NCBI GenBank assembly: GCA_947624305.1
Contig: CANQKC010000001.1
Location: 124,001 to 188,000 of the forward strand
Length of the DNA: 64,000 bases
Direction of reading: 5' to 3'
From: an uncultured Monoglobus sp.
Lineage (GTDB): Bacteria; Bacillota; Clostridia; Monoglobales; Monoglobaceae
A program made the position numbers and the translations under genes. Shown in pieces: positions 1-8,247 of this stretch. Within the stretch, counting starts at the first letter, position 1; each line of letters opens with the position of its first letter. A model generated the notes under the pieces. That model was given only the letters and a program-made list of their open reading frames with translations, had not been told where the DNA came from and did no database searches.

Positions 1-148
1 CCCCGCCAAGCTCGAACAGGCCTCCGAAGCCGCCTATTCCCGAAATAACTCCGGGTATGTTTGTTCTTTTGACGTGCTCCTTGATCAGCTCGACCGATCT
101 GTAACCCGCCTCAACGTCAACTCCGGCGTTTTTATACGCTTCGCTCAT
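1..148 (-). CDS. purM: Phosphoribosylformylglycinamidine cyclo-ligase (AIR synthase), N-terminal fragment
   Basis: Only the first 49 codons are inside the window; the gene runs off the left edge. The reading starts [18 protein letters not shown] and continues through [14 protein letters not shown], which matches the conserved start of PurM, the enzyme that closes the imidazole ring of AIR in purine synthesis. The ATG lies 12 bases downstream of the purE stop with a GGAGGC ribosome-binding site in between, so purE and purM form an operon in the order of the pathway. The identification rests on the N-terminal signature alone. Confidence 0.85.
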   Translation of the reverse strand, partial: MSEAYKNAGVDVEAGYRSVELIKEHVKRTNIPGVISGIGGFGGLFELGG

Positions 149-160
149 TACATCGCCTCC

Positions 161-661
161 CTATATATTGTCATAAAGCTCTTTTTGCAATTTTTTGTCT
201 TTTTCGTCAACGGCCGCCGCCATGTCGGCCTTGAACTTTTCAAGCGCCTCGGAAAGCTTCTCATCGCTGAGCGCCAGCATCTGCACGGCCAGAATTCCCG
301 CGTTGTCCGAGCCGTTCACTCCGACCGTCGCCACCGGGATACCCGTCGGCATCTGAACCATTGAGAGCAGCGAGTCAAGCCCGTCCATAAACGACGATTT
401 GATCGGCAGCGCGATGACCGGCAGCGTGGTATACGCCGCGATAACTCCGCCCAGATGAGCCGCCTTGCCCGCGGCCGCGATTATCACCTTAACTCCGCTT
501 GCCTTGGCGTTCTTCGCGAACTCCTCGGCCTTTGCGGGGGTCCTGTGCGCCGAGATCACATGCGCCTCAAAATCAACGCCGAACGATTTAAGCACGTCGA
601 TCGCGCCCTTCACCACAGGCAGATCAGAGTTGCTTCCCATTACGATTGCTACTTTTGCCAT
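161..661 (-). CDS. purE: 5-(carboxyamino)imidazole ribonucleotide mutase
   Basis: A 166-residue protein of usual class I PurE length. It shows the N-terminal MGSNSDLPV phosphate-binding loop, the SAHRTP motif carrying the catalytic His, and AAGKAAHLGGV followed by PVIALPIKS. It converts N5-CAIR to CAIR in de novo purine synthesis. PurE normally works with PurK, which is not in view. The ribosome-binding site AGGAGG sits just upstream, and a good promoter lies about 30 bases further up. It is the first gene of a purE-purM operon and divergent from the histidine kinase gene. Confidence 0.95.
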   Translation of the reverse strand: MAKVAIVMGSNSDLPVVKGAIDVLKSFGVDFEAHVISAHRTPAKAEEFAKNAKASGVKVIIAAAGKAAHLGGVIAAYTTLPVIALPIKSSFMDGLDSLLSMVQMPTGIPVATVGVNGSDNAGILAVQMLALSDEKLSEALEKFKADMAAAVDEKDKKLQKELYDNI

Positions 662-690
662 TAGTTTTCCTCCTTTTTTATGCTAATTTG

Positions 691-719
691 ATTGTATATC
701 AAGTTACGCGTTTTGTCAA
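691..719 (-). promoter_or_regulatory. Promoter for purE-purM
   Basis: On the minus strand TTGACA (714-719) and TACAAT (691-696) are 17 bases apart and upstream of the purE ribosome-binding site. The spacer holds the palindrome ACGCGT, which also occurs in the purL promoter spacer. Confidence 0.7.
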
Positions 720-818
720 CATATTACAGCATTAAAAATACCAAATCCGCCGTATATTTTAATAAAAAACGGCCTTTGATTTTTATGTAAAATAACCCAA
801 AATAATGCTAAGTTATAA

Positions 819-847
819 TTGACTTTAATTAGCCCTTATGATAAAAT
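819..847 (+). promoter_or_regulatory. Promoter for the histidine kinase gene
   Basis: TTGACT (819-824) and TAAAAT (842-847) are separated by 17 bases. Transcription would start about 45 bases before the chosen ATG at 900. Confidence 0.65.
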
Positions 848-899
848 AAGTTGAATGATAATGGGCGGAATTACGCAAATGATTGTAAGGAGCGTAAAT

Positions 900-3869
900 A
901 TGTTTAAGAAGAACAAATTCGGCAAAATAATAACGCCGCTTTTGCTTTGCCTGCTCGCAGCCGCGGTGCTTCTGATCGGAATTGCATATTTCAATTTTAT
1001 CTCAAAGAAGATCTATGAGGACAGCACGGATCATCTTTCCGAGATCTACGATCAGGTCAACCGCTCTTTCGGCGCGTTCGTGGACAGGAACTGGGGCCTG
1101 CTTGAAAGCTGGGACGAGTATTTCGCGAAGGAAAACCCGGATCCCGCCGCGGTCTCGGATTTCATCGCGAAGGAAAAGGAATACTGGGGATTTTCCGACT
1201 TCTACTTTCTCTCGGGCGGCGAGGCGTATATGACTGCCTCGGGCTCCGCCGGAACAATGGATTTGGGAGATGCCAAAACAAACCTGACCGAACAGGGCGA
1301 GCCGATCATGGCGGGCGACACTCCGGAGTCGGGCAGGGACGTTATCGTGTTCGCCGCGCCCGCCGCGCCCGGCAGCTATAACGGATTTGAATATGACGCC
1401 GTCGCCGTCAGCTACAACAACGCCGACATGGCGAGCTCGCTGAACGTAGACGCTTTTTCGGGCAAGGCGAAATGCTTTGTTGTACATAACGACGGCAGCG
1501 TCCTGCTCTCCACGCAGACCGGCGGAAACGTGTTTGAAAACTTTCTTGTTTACCTCAAAGCCGCGTCGGATATTTCGCCGGATGTCCTCAGCCAAATCGG
1601 CGGCGATTGGCAAAACGGAAGATCGGGCCTGCTTCAGTGCAAGATCGGCGGCGTGAACTATTGTATTCTCTATCAGCCCGTGGGCTATCAGGATTACATA
1701 CTTTTGAGCGCCGTGCCGCAAAGCGTGTTAAGTGCGGGATTTTTGTCGGTGCAGAAGGTCACGATGAACGTGCTGATAATTATATTCCTGCTCATCGGCG
1801 CGGCTGTGATCGCGCTGCTTATTCTGCGCGGTCGCAGACTCTCAAGGCTCAATAAGACCGAGCTTCGTTACCGCGAGCGCATGTTTGACTTGCTTTCAAA
1901 CAGCGTTGATGATATATTCATCATGCTCGATTCCGCAAATCATAACGTTGACTATATAAGCCCGAACATAGAGCGGCTGCTCGGCATACCGCTCAAGGAC
2001 GCGCAGGCCGACATCAGAGTTCTTGAAAAATGCGCGCTCGGCGGCGACATTGTTATCCCGCGCGACGAGCTTGAGGCGATACCGCTTAACGGCAGCAAGC
2101 ACCGCGATTATGAGTACATGCACCAGAGCACAGGCGAGCGCCGCTGGTACAGAATGACGGTCTATCATATGAGCATCGCCGATGTTAAAAAGTACATAAT
2201 CGTGTTGTCCGACAGGACGCGCGACCAGCTTATGAACCAGAAGCTGCAGGAGGCGCTGGACGCGGCGAAAAGCGCGAACGAGGCCAAGAGCAACTTCCTC
2301 TCGAATATGTCGCACGACATACGGACGCCGATGAACGCCATTGTCGGCTTCTCGGTGTTGCTTGAGAAGGACGCTGACGACCCCGACCTCGTGCGCGAAT
2401 ACACGCGTAAAATAACCGCCTCAAGCCACCATCTGCTGAGCCTTATCAACGACGTGCTTGACATGAGCAAGATCGAGAGCGGCAAAACGTCGCTTAACGT
2501 TGACTGCTTCAGCCTCCCCGCGCTGTTTGAGGAGCTCGGCATTATACTCATGCCGCAGGCCAAGGCCAAAAAGCAAACATTTAAGACGATCGTCAAGGGC
2601 GCCCCGCCCGAGCAGCTTGTCGGCGACAAGCTCCGCCTTAACCAGATCCTGATCAATCTGCTTTCAAACGCGATAAAATACACGCCCGACGGCGGCGAGA
2701 TAGAGTTTATAGTGAGCGAGCTTCCGAGCCCAACGCCGCAGTTCGCCAAAATAAGGTTCACCGTCCGCGACAACGGAATTGGGATGAGCGAGGAATTTCT
2801 TGAACAGGTGTTTAATCCGTTCAGCAGGGAAATAAGCTCAGTCACAAACAAAATCCAGGGAACGGGCCTCGGCATGGCGATCACCAAAAATCTCGTTGAC
2901 CTTATGGGCGGCATAATCAACGTTGAGAGCGCTCCCGGCAAGGGCAGCACGTTCACTGTCGAGCTTACGTTCACGGTTCCCGACGCTGAGGAGCCCGAAA
3001 CATGGCTGCGCCGAAAAATTCCGAGAATGCTCGTGGCCGACGACGAGGAGGACATATGCCTGAGCATAAAAGAGCTTATGCGCGGCACGGGCGTTGACGT
3101 TTCCTTTGCCACCGACGGCGCGTCCGCCGTCAGCGCGGCGGTCAAAGCGCATAAAAGCGGCAGCGGCTTTAACGTTATTCTGCTTGACTGGAAAATGCCC
3201 GGAATGGACGGCGTTGAGGCCGCGCGCGAAATCCGCGCGGAGATAGGCGCCGACGTGCCGATTTTGGTTCTGACGTCATATGACTGGACAGATATCGAGA
3301 CAGAGGCCCGCAAGGCCGGCATAAACGCCTTTATGCCCAAACCGTTCTTCGTATCAACGCTTAAACAGACGCTTGAACCGCTTTTTACGGACAAAGACGG
3401 AACCGCGGCCGAGCGGACAGCCGAGGATGACAAGGTTATGGAAGGCCTGCGTTTCCTCGTCGCCGAGGATAACGAGCTTAACGCCGAGATCCTTAAAGAG
3501 CTGCTCGGCATGGAGGGCGCGGAATGCGAGATCGCGGTCAACGGCAAAGAGGCGGTCGAAATATTTGAAAATTCAGCTCCCGAATATTACGACATGATAC
3601 TTATGGACGTGCAAATGCCGATAATGAACGGCTATGACGCAACGAGAGCGATCCGCTCGCTTGAGCATCCGTCGGCGAAAACCGTTCCGATCGCGGCTAT
3701 GACCGCGAACACATTCGCCGAGGACGTGCGCGACGCGCTCAATTCGGGTATGGACGGCCATCTTTCAAAGCCGATCGACATGGCCGCCGTCAAAGAGCTT
3801 GTCGCGAAGCTTATAAACAACAAAAACAATTCGGGTGACGGCCCCAAAAATGAAAACGGCGGTGATTGA
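900..3869 (+). CDS. Hybrid sensor histidine kinase with two receiver domains
   Basis: A 989-residue membrane sensor. Transmembrane segments lie near residues 9-31 and 287-308 and enclose an extracellular sensing region. A PAS-like domain follows (about 325-430), then a HisKA domain with phosphoacceptor H472 in SHDIRTP, an HATPase with N-box (NLLSNAIKY) and G-boxes (DNGIGM, GTGLGMAI), and two receivers with predicted phosphoacceptor aspartates D763 and D903. There is no DNA-binding output domain, so phosphate probably passes to a separate partner. I chose the ATG at 900 because AAGGAG lies seven bases upstream; an in-frame upstream start at 855 has no such site. The next gene, a solute-binding lipoprotein, starts one base after the stop, suggesting a ligand-capture partner. 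Confidence 0.92.
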   Translation: MFKKNKFGKIITPLLLCLLAAAVLLIGIAYFNFISKKIYEDSTDHLSEIYDQVNRSFGAFVDRNWGLLESWDEYFAKENPDPAAVSDFIAKEKEYWGFSDFYFLSGGEAYMTASGSAGTMDLGDAKTNLTEQGEPIMAGDTPESGRDVIVFAAPAAPGSYNGFEYDAVAVSYNNADMASSLNVDAFSGKAKCFVVHNDGSVLLSTQTGGNVFENFLVYLKAASDISPDVLSQIGGDWQNGRSGLLQCKIGGVNYCILYQPVGYQDYILLSAVPQSVLSAGFLSVQKVTMNVLIIIFLLIGAAVIALLILRGRRLSRLNKTELRYRERMFDLLSNSVDDIFIMLDSANHNVDYISPNIERLLGIPLKDAQADIRVLEKCALGGDIVIPRDELEAIPLNGSKHRDYEYMHQSTGERRWYRMTVYHMSIADVKKYIIVLSDRTRDQLMNQKLQEALDAAKSANEAKSNFLSNMSHDIRTPMNAIVGFSVLLEKDADDPDLVREYTRKITASSHHLLSLINDVLDMSKIESGKTSLNVDCFSLPALFEELGIILMPQAKAKKQTFKTIVKGAPPEQLVGDKLRLNQILINLLSNAIKYTPDGGEIEFIVSELPSPTPQFAKIRFTVRDNGIGMSEEFLEQVFNPFSREISSVTNKIQGTGLGMAITKNLVDLMGGIINVESAPGKGSTFTVELTFTVPDAEEPETWLRRKIPRMLVADDEEDICLSIKELMRGTGVDVSFATDGASAVSAAVKAHKSGSGFNVILLDWKMPGMDGVEAAREIRAEIGADVPILVLTSYDWTDIETEARKAGINAFMPKPFFVSTLKQTLEPLFTDKDGTAAERTAEDDKVMEGLRFLVAEDNELNAEILKELLGMEGAECEIAVNGKEAVEIFENSAPEYYDMILMDVQMPIMNGYDATRAIRSLEHPSAKTVPIAAMTANTFAEDVRDALNSGMDGHLSKPIDMAAVKELVAKLINNKNNSGDGPKNENGGD

Positions 3870-3870
3870 T

Positions 3871-5160
3871 ATGAAATTTTTTAAGAAAAAATGCCTTATA
3901 CTTTTGCTGGCCGCAGCCGCGGCTGTGCTTATGACGTCATGCTCGGGCCTTGCGCCCGACAAAAATTCAGATAAGGTCACGCTTTCGGTCATGGGCAAGG
4001 AAAGCGATCTGAACAAAAGCTATATGACCAAAATATTTGACCTGTATGAAAAATCCACCGGAAACAAGCTGGATATAATGTCATTCGAGGACAGCGAATA
4101 TGAAACCACGGCAGTCCGTAAATTCGCGAAGGGCGATGTTCCGGATATATTCCTGCATTTCCACAATGCCGATCTGAACCGATTTAACGTTGCTGACAAC
4201 TTTTGTTTTCTGAATGACGAAAAATGGGTCGACGACCTGACCGACGGCGCCGAAGCCTATTGCCGCGACAAGGACGGAAACCTTCTCGGCCTGCCCTTCT
4301 GGGAAAACTCGGTTTCGGGCTGCTATTACAACAAGACGATCCTCGACGGCTTAGGCCTTAAGCCCGCGACAAATCAGGCGGAGTTTGACGTTCTCTGCCA
4401 GGTCCTCGCCGACACGGGCTACACGCCGATCTGCTGGCCCGCCGACGGCTGCTCGTGGATGGCGCAGTTCGGACTTGATCCAATCTTCGCCGACGACCCG
4501 GCGCTGCTTGAAAGACTTAACAAAAACGAAGTGTCCTACGCCGATATTCCCGAGGTCAACAATATGGTTAACTGGATCTCGAATGCAGCCGATAAGGGCT
4601 GGTTCGGCGCGGATTATCTTGAAACCGGCTGGTCGGAGATCAGCCCCGCGATCGCCTCGGGCGAGGCAGTCATGACCTTTATCTGGGACACATGGTTCGA
4701 CACCGACTTTGAGCCCGGCGGCAAATACTCCAAAGACGACTTCGCGGTTATGCCGGTGTTTATGAACACCGCCGACAGCGGCACCTACGAGGGCGGAAAC
4801 CTCAATATGATGATGGTCAACAAAAACAGTGAAAATCTTGAAGCGTCTCTTGATTTTCTGGATTTTTGCGCCGATCCCGAAAACTATAACAAAGCATTTG
4901 ACGGAATCTCAACAGTCAACTGCTTTAAGGGTCAGACTACCAATATCCAGTCAAAGCCCGTTATTGACGCCGCGGCGTCGATCGCGGCAAATGAGCGCGT
5001 TTCCACCGCGGCTTCCAGAATTAACGGCTACAGCGCCGACGACGTCGCTGCCGCGCTCCACGATATGCTGAGCGGCAAGACCGACGCGCGCGGCTGCATA
5101 AAACGCATGGATGAGTACAGGATAACCGAGGCGCAAAATCAGGTTTCGGATGAGTTTTAA
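3871..5160 (+). CDS. Extracellular solute-binding lipoprotein (ABC family 1 type)
   Basis: About 429 residues. The N-terminus is KKK plus a hydrophobic stretch ending in a lipobox (LMTSC, lipidated Cys24), so it is anchored outside the membrane. The body resembles family 1 sugar-binding proteins: an early phrase FDLYEKSTGNKL, then GNLLGLPFWEN, a mid-protein region ending WDTWF, and GTYEGGNLNMMM near the ligand pocket. No ABC permease or ATPase gene is adjacent; the only neighbour on this strand is the histidine kinase, one base upstream. It may therefore present a sugar to the kinase rather than, or as well as, to a transporter. The start codon is chosen from the signal peptide; an in-frame ATG exists at 3850. 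Confidence 0.85.
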   Translation: MKFFKKKCLILLLAAAAAVLMTSCSGLAPDKNSDKVTLSVMGKESDLNKSYMTKIFDLYEKSTGNKLDIMSFEDSEYETTAVRKFAKGDVPDIFLHFHNADLNRFNVADNFCFLNDEKWVDDLTDGAEAYCRDKDGNLLGLPFWENSVSGCYYNKTILDGLGLKPATNQAEFDVLCQVLADTGYTPICWPADGCSWMAQFGLDPIFADDPALLERLNKNEVSYADIPEVNNMVNWISNAADKGWFGADYLETGWSEISPAIASGEAVMTFIWDTWFDTDFEPGGKYSKDDFAVMPVFMNTADSGTYEGGNLNMMMVNKNSENLEASLDFLDFCADPENYNKAFDGISTVNCFKGQTTNIQSKPVIDAAASIAANERVSTAASRINGYSADDVAAALHDMLSGKTDARGCIKRMDEYRITEAQNQVSDEF

Positions 5161-5174
5161 CTTTCAAAAAAATT

Positions 5175-5198
5175 AAGCCGCGGTCGCAGCCGCGGCTT
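5175..5198. terminator. Bidirectional intrinsic terminator
   Basis: A 9-bp stem (AAGCCGCGG / CCGCGGCTT) with a 6-base loop, T-rich on the right and A-rich on the left. It lies between the convergent solute-binding protein and deaminase genes. Confidence 0.85.
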
Positions 5199-5201
5199 TT
5201 T

Positions 5202-6401
5202 TCAGCGTTCATAAACTATTTTTCCGTTCACCATTGTGTATTTGACGTCACTGCATTTTGCGGAATAAACAATGCTCGATACCGGGTTGTTGACCGGTCT
5301 CAGGTGCGGCGCGTCAAAATCGACCACGATCATGTCGGCGAGAAATCCCTCTTTTATCATTCCAAGGTTGTCAAAGCCGAGCGCCCTCGCTCCGTTGACA
5401 GTCGCCATTTTAAGCGCTGTCTCCGCGGGAACAGCCGTCGGATCAAGCCCCGCTCCCTTGTGGATAAGCGCGGCGGTCTTGATCTCTTCAAACATGTCGA
5501 GGCTGTTGTTGCTCGACGCGCCGTCCGTGCCGATCGCGACGTTTATCCCAATCTCAAGCATTTTCGGAACCGGCGCGATCCCCGAAGCAAGCTTTAAATT
5601 GCTTATGGAATTGTGAGCTACCGAAACGCCGTGCTTTTTTAAAATTTCAAGGTCCTTGTCCGTCATAACAACGCAATGGGCCGCGATCGTCGGGTTCTCA
5701 AACAGTCCCGTACTCTCCATATAGGCGGTCGGCGTCATATTGTGCTCGATCTCACAGTCCGAGAACTCGGTCCGCGTCTCGGCAAGGTGGGTGTGGATAG
5801 GCATGTTGTGCTCTTTCGCATAAGCGGCGCACTTTTCCAAAAGCTCAAACGAGCATGTGTATATCGCGTGGGGCGAAAAAGTGAAGCTTATAAGATCATT
5901 GTCCTTGAACTCCTCCGCCATTTCCTCCATCAGTCTGACCTTGCGGTCATAGCCGTCAAAATTCACACAGTCGCTGAGGACAGCGCGTATTCCTTTTTCC
6001 GCAGCGGCTCTGCCTGTCTCGACTTGATAGAAATACATGTCGCTGAAGCATGTGGTTCCGCCCGCGAGCATTTCGTCTATCGCGATCTCACTGCCGCGGC
6101 GCACATCTTCGGGCGTCATCTTATCCTCAAACGGAAAAATTTTGTTATACAGCCAGTCCTGCAAATTCATGTCGTCCGCGTAACCCCGAAGCAGCGTCAT
6201 GGCCGTGTGCGTGTGGGCGTTTATAAGCCCCGGCAGAAGCGCCTTGTTTTCACCGTCTATCACGCGGTCAAAGCTGCCCTCGGGGCGCGTTTTGCCGACA
6301 TATCCGATAAGCTTTCCGTCGGTCAGAACAAAGCCGTTTTTGATGACGCCGGCATCGTCGTCCATGGTTATGATCGTTATGTTTTCAAATAAAGTTTTCA
6401 T
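5202..6401 (-). CDS. mtaD: 5-methylthioadenosine/S-adenosylhomocysteine deaminase (amidohydrolase)
   Basis: A 399-residue amidohydrolase. Metal ligands are visible in order: HTHTAMTLLRGYADD (HxH), HLAET (His), AHCV (His) and GTDGASSNNSLDMFEE (Asp). This arrangement and the last motif are typical of the MtaD/SsnA-like branch that deaminates MTA, SAH or adenosine to the inosine form. It is the last gene of a minus-strand run with luxS and a purine-nucleoside phosphorylase upstream, which fits a role in SAH and purine nucleoside turnover. The ribosome-binding site GGGAG precedes the ATG. Substrate preference among MTA, SAH and related nucleosides cannot be read from sequence. Confidence 0.85.
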   Translation of the reverse strand: MKTLFENITIITMDDDAGVIKNGFVLTDGKLIGYVGKTRPEGSFDRVIDGENKALLPGLINAHTHTAMTLLRGYADDMNLQDWLYNKIFPFEDKMTPEDVRRGSEIAIDEMLAGGTTCFSDMYFYQVETGRAAAEKGIRAVLSDCVNFDGYDRKVRLMEEMAEEFKDNDLISFTFSPHAIYTCSFELLEKCAAYAKEHNMPIHTHLAETRTEFSDCEIEHNMTPTAYMESTGLFENPTIAAHCVVMTDKDLEILKKHGVSVAHNSISNLKLASGIAPVPKMLEIGINVAIGTDGASSNNSLDMFEEIKTAALIHKGAGLDPTAVPAETALKMATVNGARALGFDNLGMIKEGFLADMIVVDFDAPHLRPVNNPVSSIVYSAKCSDVKYTMVNGKIVYER

Positions 6402-6429
6402 AAATTATTCTCCCATAATATTGTCGGCG

Positions 6430-6888
6430 CTATTTTTCGTATTCCAGATCGTTCTCGGTGAGTTCTTTTATCTTTTCGTAATAATCCCTCGCCTCCCAGT
6501 TGGCAAGCTCCACGCTTAGATTGCGGAAGTTGCCGCACTCGACCTCACTCGCGCCGGGCATTTCGCCGTCATAGACCGAAATATCCTTGAATATTTTTTT
6601 GATAAGCTCAACGACCTTTTTGTTGTCCGCGTTCCGCATAAGCAGATAAAATCCTGTCTGGCAGCCCATCGGGCCGAAGTAAATAACGTCGTCCTTAAGT
6701 TCCGAGTTCCGCGCCATGGTGGCGAATAAGTGCTCCAGAGAATGCATGGTCGCGTTATCGAGCAGGCGGCCCGTGTTCGGTTTCCGCATGCGTATGTCAT
6801 AGGTCGTTATGTCGCCGTCAATTCGGGATATATAGACCCAAGGCCTTATTTTTCGGTGGTCAACAGTAAAACTCGCGATTTTTTCCAT
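6430..6888 (-). CDS. luxS: S-ribosylhomocysteine lyase (autoinducer-2 synthase)
   Basis: A 152-residue protein of normal LuxS length. The Zn-binding HxxEH motif is at H49-S-L-E52-H53 and the third ligand is C118 in ECGNFRNL; the MGCQTGFYLL segment is also conserved. It splits S-ribosylhomocysteine into homocysteine and DPD, the precursor of AI-2. The start codon directly follows the stop of the RAYT gene, and the ribosome-binding site GGAGGGAG lies inside the last codons of the RAYT gene. The nucleosidase that supplies S-ribosylhomocysteine (Pfs) is not in the window. Confidence 0.96.
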   Translation of the reverse strand: MEKIASFTVDHRKIRPWVYISRIDGDITTYDIRMRKPNTGRLLDNATMHSLEHLFATMARNSELKDDVIYFGPMGCQTGFYLLMRNADNKKVVELIKKIFKDISVYDGEMPGASEVECGNFRNLSVELANWEARDYYEKIKELTENDLEYEK

Positions 6889-7404
6889 TTAATCTCCCTC
6901 CTCTTTGATATAATAGCAATCCTGTTCCCATTTAAACAAATTGGTATCTATATAATTCCATATCCTCTCATAATCTTTCTCATTGCGTATCACATGATCG
7001 TGATATGAGCGCTGCCACAATGATCTGCCCGTCTTTTTATTCGTAAACCTTTTAAGCATTGACACAAAGGACGGCACTATCTCATTCGTAGGGGACGGCG
7101 CCCTCGACGTCCCGCTCTTGTCATCGTTTTCAACAATCAAAATCATATGAACATGGTTAGGCATTATTATATATTTGTCTACTTTTATATTTTCATAAAT
7201 CACTGCGGATTTTTTTATTTCATCGTCAACAATTATTCCGAGTGCAGACGGCTTCATTTCAGGGACGTCGAGGGCGCCGTCCCCTACAACCACTTTGCCA
7301 AAAATACACTTTTTATCCTTTGTGCATATAGTTATAAAATACGCACCGTTTTGAGAATAACTATAATATTCAAGCCTGTTTCGTTTTCTTGATTTGAATT
7401 CCAT
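6889..7404 (-). CDS. REP-associated tyrosine transposase (RAYT), IS200-like Y1 family
   Basis: A 171-residue single-domain Y1/HUH nuclease. The histidine motif is MPNHVHMIL and the candidate catalytic tyrosine lies in YERIWNYID near the C-terminus. Phrases such as NGAYFITICT, SLWQRSYHDHVI and a basic N-terminus are typical of RAYTs, which act on short palindromic REP sequences and are usually kept as single-copy domesticated genes. It abuts purine-nucleoside phosphorylase upstream (TAAATG) and luxS downstream (TAAATGG) with no intergenic bases, so it is part of the operon. Two perfect 26-base inverted repeats lie inside its coding sequence (7088-7113 and 7262-7287). No separate ribosome-binding site is evident, so translation may be coupled to the upstream gene. 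Confidence 0.88.
   Translation of the reverse strand: MEFKSRKRNRLEYYSYSQNGAYFITICTKDKKCIFGKVVVGDGALDVPEMKPSALGIIVDDEIKKSAVIYENIKVDKYIIMPNHVHMILIVENDDKSGTSRAPSPTNEIVPSFVSMLKRFTNKKTGRSLWQRSYHDHVIRNEKDYERIWNYIDTNLFKWEQDCYYIKEEGD
7088..7287. repeat. REPIN-like inverted pair inside the RAYT gene
   Basis: Bases 7088-7113 and 7262-7287 are perfect reverse complements over 26 bases, separated by 148 bases. Each arm is itself partly palindromic (GGGACG...CGTCCC with a 10-base loop). On the coding strand they encode VVGDGALDVP and GTSRAPSP. This is the layout of two REP sequences in opposite orientation. Confidence 0.8.
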
Positions 7405-8211
7405 TTACAACTTATTTAACAAACATTTTAACAATCCGATCAGTTTTTCACGGATAACGGGCTCGGCGTTGTCTATCGCCTCGCGGTTAAAGCCTCCGCC
7501 CTCAACTCCCGCGGCCATGTTTGAAACTCCGGACAAGGCGAGAATCCGCACTCCGCAGTGAGCTGCCGCGATAACCTCGGGCACGGTCGACATGCCCACC
7601 AGATCCGCTCCCAATATTTTAAGCGCGCGTATCTCGGCGGGCGTCTCAAACTGCGGCCCGGCCATGTAAGCGTACACGCCCTTCGGCAGGCTCATGCCGA
7701 GCCCGTCCGCGCACTTTTCGCAGAGCCTGATCAATCCTTTGTCATACGCGTTTGTCATGTCAAAGAACCGCTCGCCGAGCTCGTCGGGATTTCTGCCGCG
7801 AAGCGGAGACTCGGCGCAAAGCTTGATGTGGTCTCGTATTATCACAATATCGCCCGGGGCGTATTCATCGTTGAGCGCGCCCGAGGCGTTGGTGAGGATT
7901 ATCGTGTCGATCCCCATAGCCTTGAGCATATGTATCATAAACGCGGTCTCGGCCATGGTGTAGCCCTCGTAATAATGGAGCCTGCCCTGCATGAACGCGA
8001 CCGTTGCGCCCTCAAGTCGACCCACGACCATGCGGCATTTGTGGTAATTCCCGTCGATCGGCGGAAAGCCCGGAATCTCGCCGTACGGTATCACGATTTT
8101 ATTATCGAGAGCGTCCGCAAGGTCACCCATACCGGTGCCGAGCACCACGGCGACGTCGGGCGCGCGGTCAATTTTTGAATTTACATATTCGGCAGCTTGT
8201 GTGTATGACAT
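7405..8211 (-). CDS. punA: Purine-nucleoside phosphorylase (trimeric, NP-II family)
   Basis: A 268-residue phosphorylase for inosine and guanosine type nucleosides. It shows VVLGTGMGDLADAL (phosphate loop), QGRLHYYEGY, LTNASGALN, YAYMAGPQFETPAEIR and VGMSTVPEVIAA, the core motifs of trimeric PNPs. The start at 8211 is fixed by AAGGAG seven to eight bases upstream and by homology of MSYTQAAEYV; an open frame continues upstream only because it runs through a repeat. It lies downstream of purL and leads into RAYT, luxS and mtaD, linking purine salvage with SAH degradation products. Confidence 0.93.
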   Translation of the reverse strand: MSYTQAAEYVNSKIDRAPDVAVVLGTGMGDLADALDNKIVIPYGEIPGFPPIDGNYHKCRMVVGRLEGATVAFMQGRLHYYEGYTMAETAFMIHMLKAMGIDTIILTNASGALNDEYAPGDIVIIRDHIKLCAESPLRGRNPDELGERFFDMTNAYDKGLIRLCEKCADGLGMSLPKGVYAYMAGPQFETPAEIRALKILGADLVGMSTVPEVIAAAHCGVRILALSGVSNMAAGVEGGGFNREAIDNAEPVIREKLIGLLKCLLNKL

Positions 8212-8247
8212 AATAATTCTCCTTTTTGTTTCCCAAATATGCTCGCC

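Noticed and set aside
2165-3547. Long minus-strand open frame opposite the histidine kinase
   Set aside because: It is the antisense shadow of the kinase and receiver domains, low-complexity in Ser/Arg/Leu, with no ribosome-binding site or family motif.
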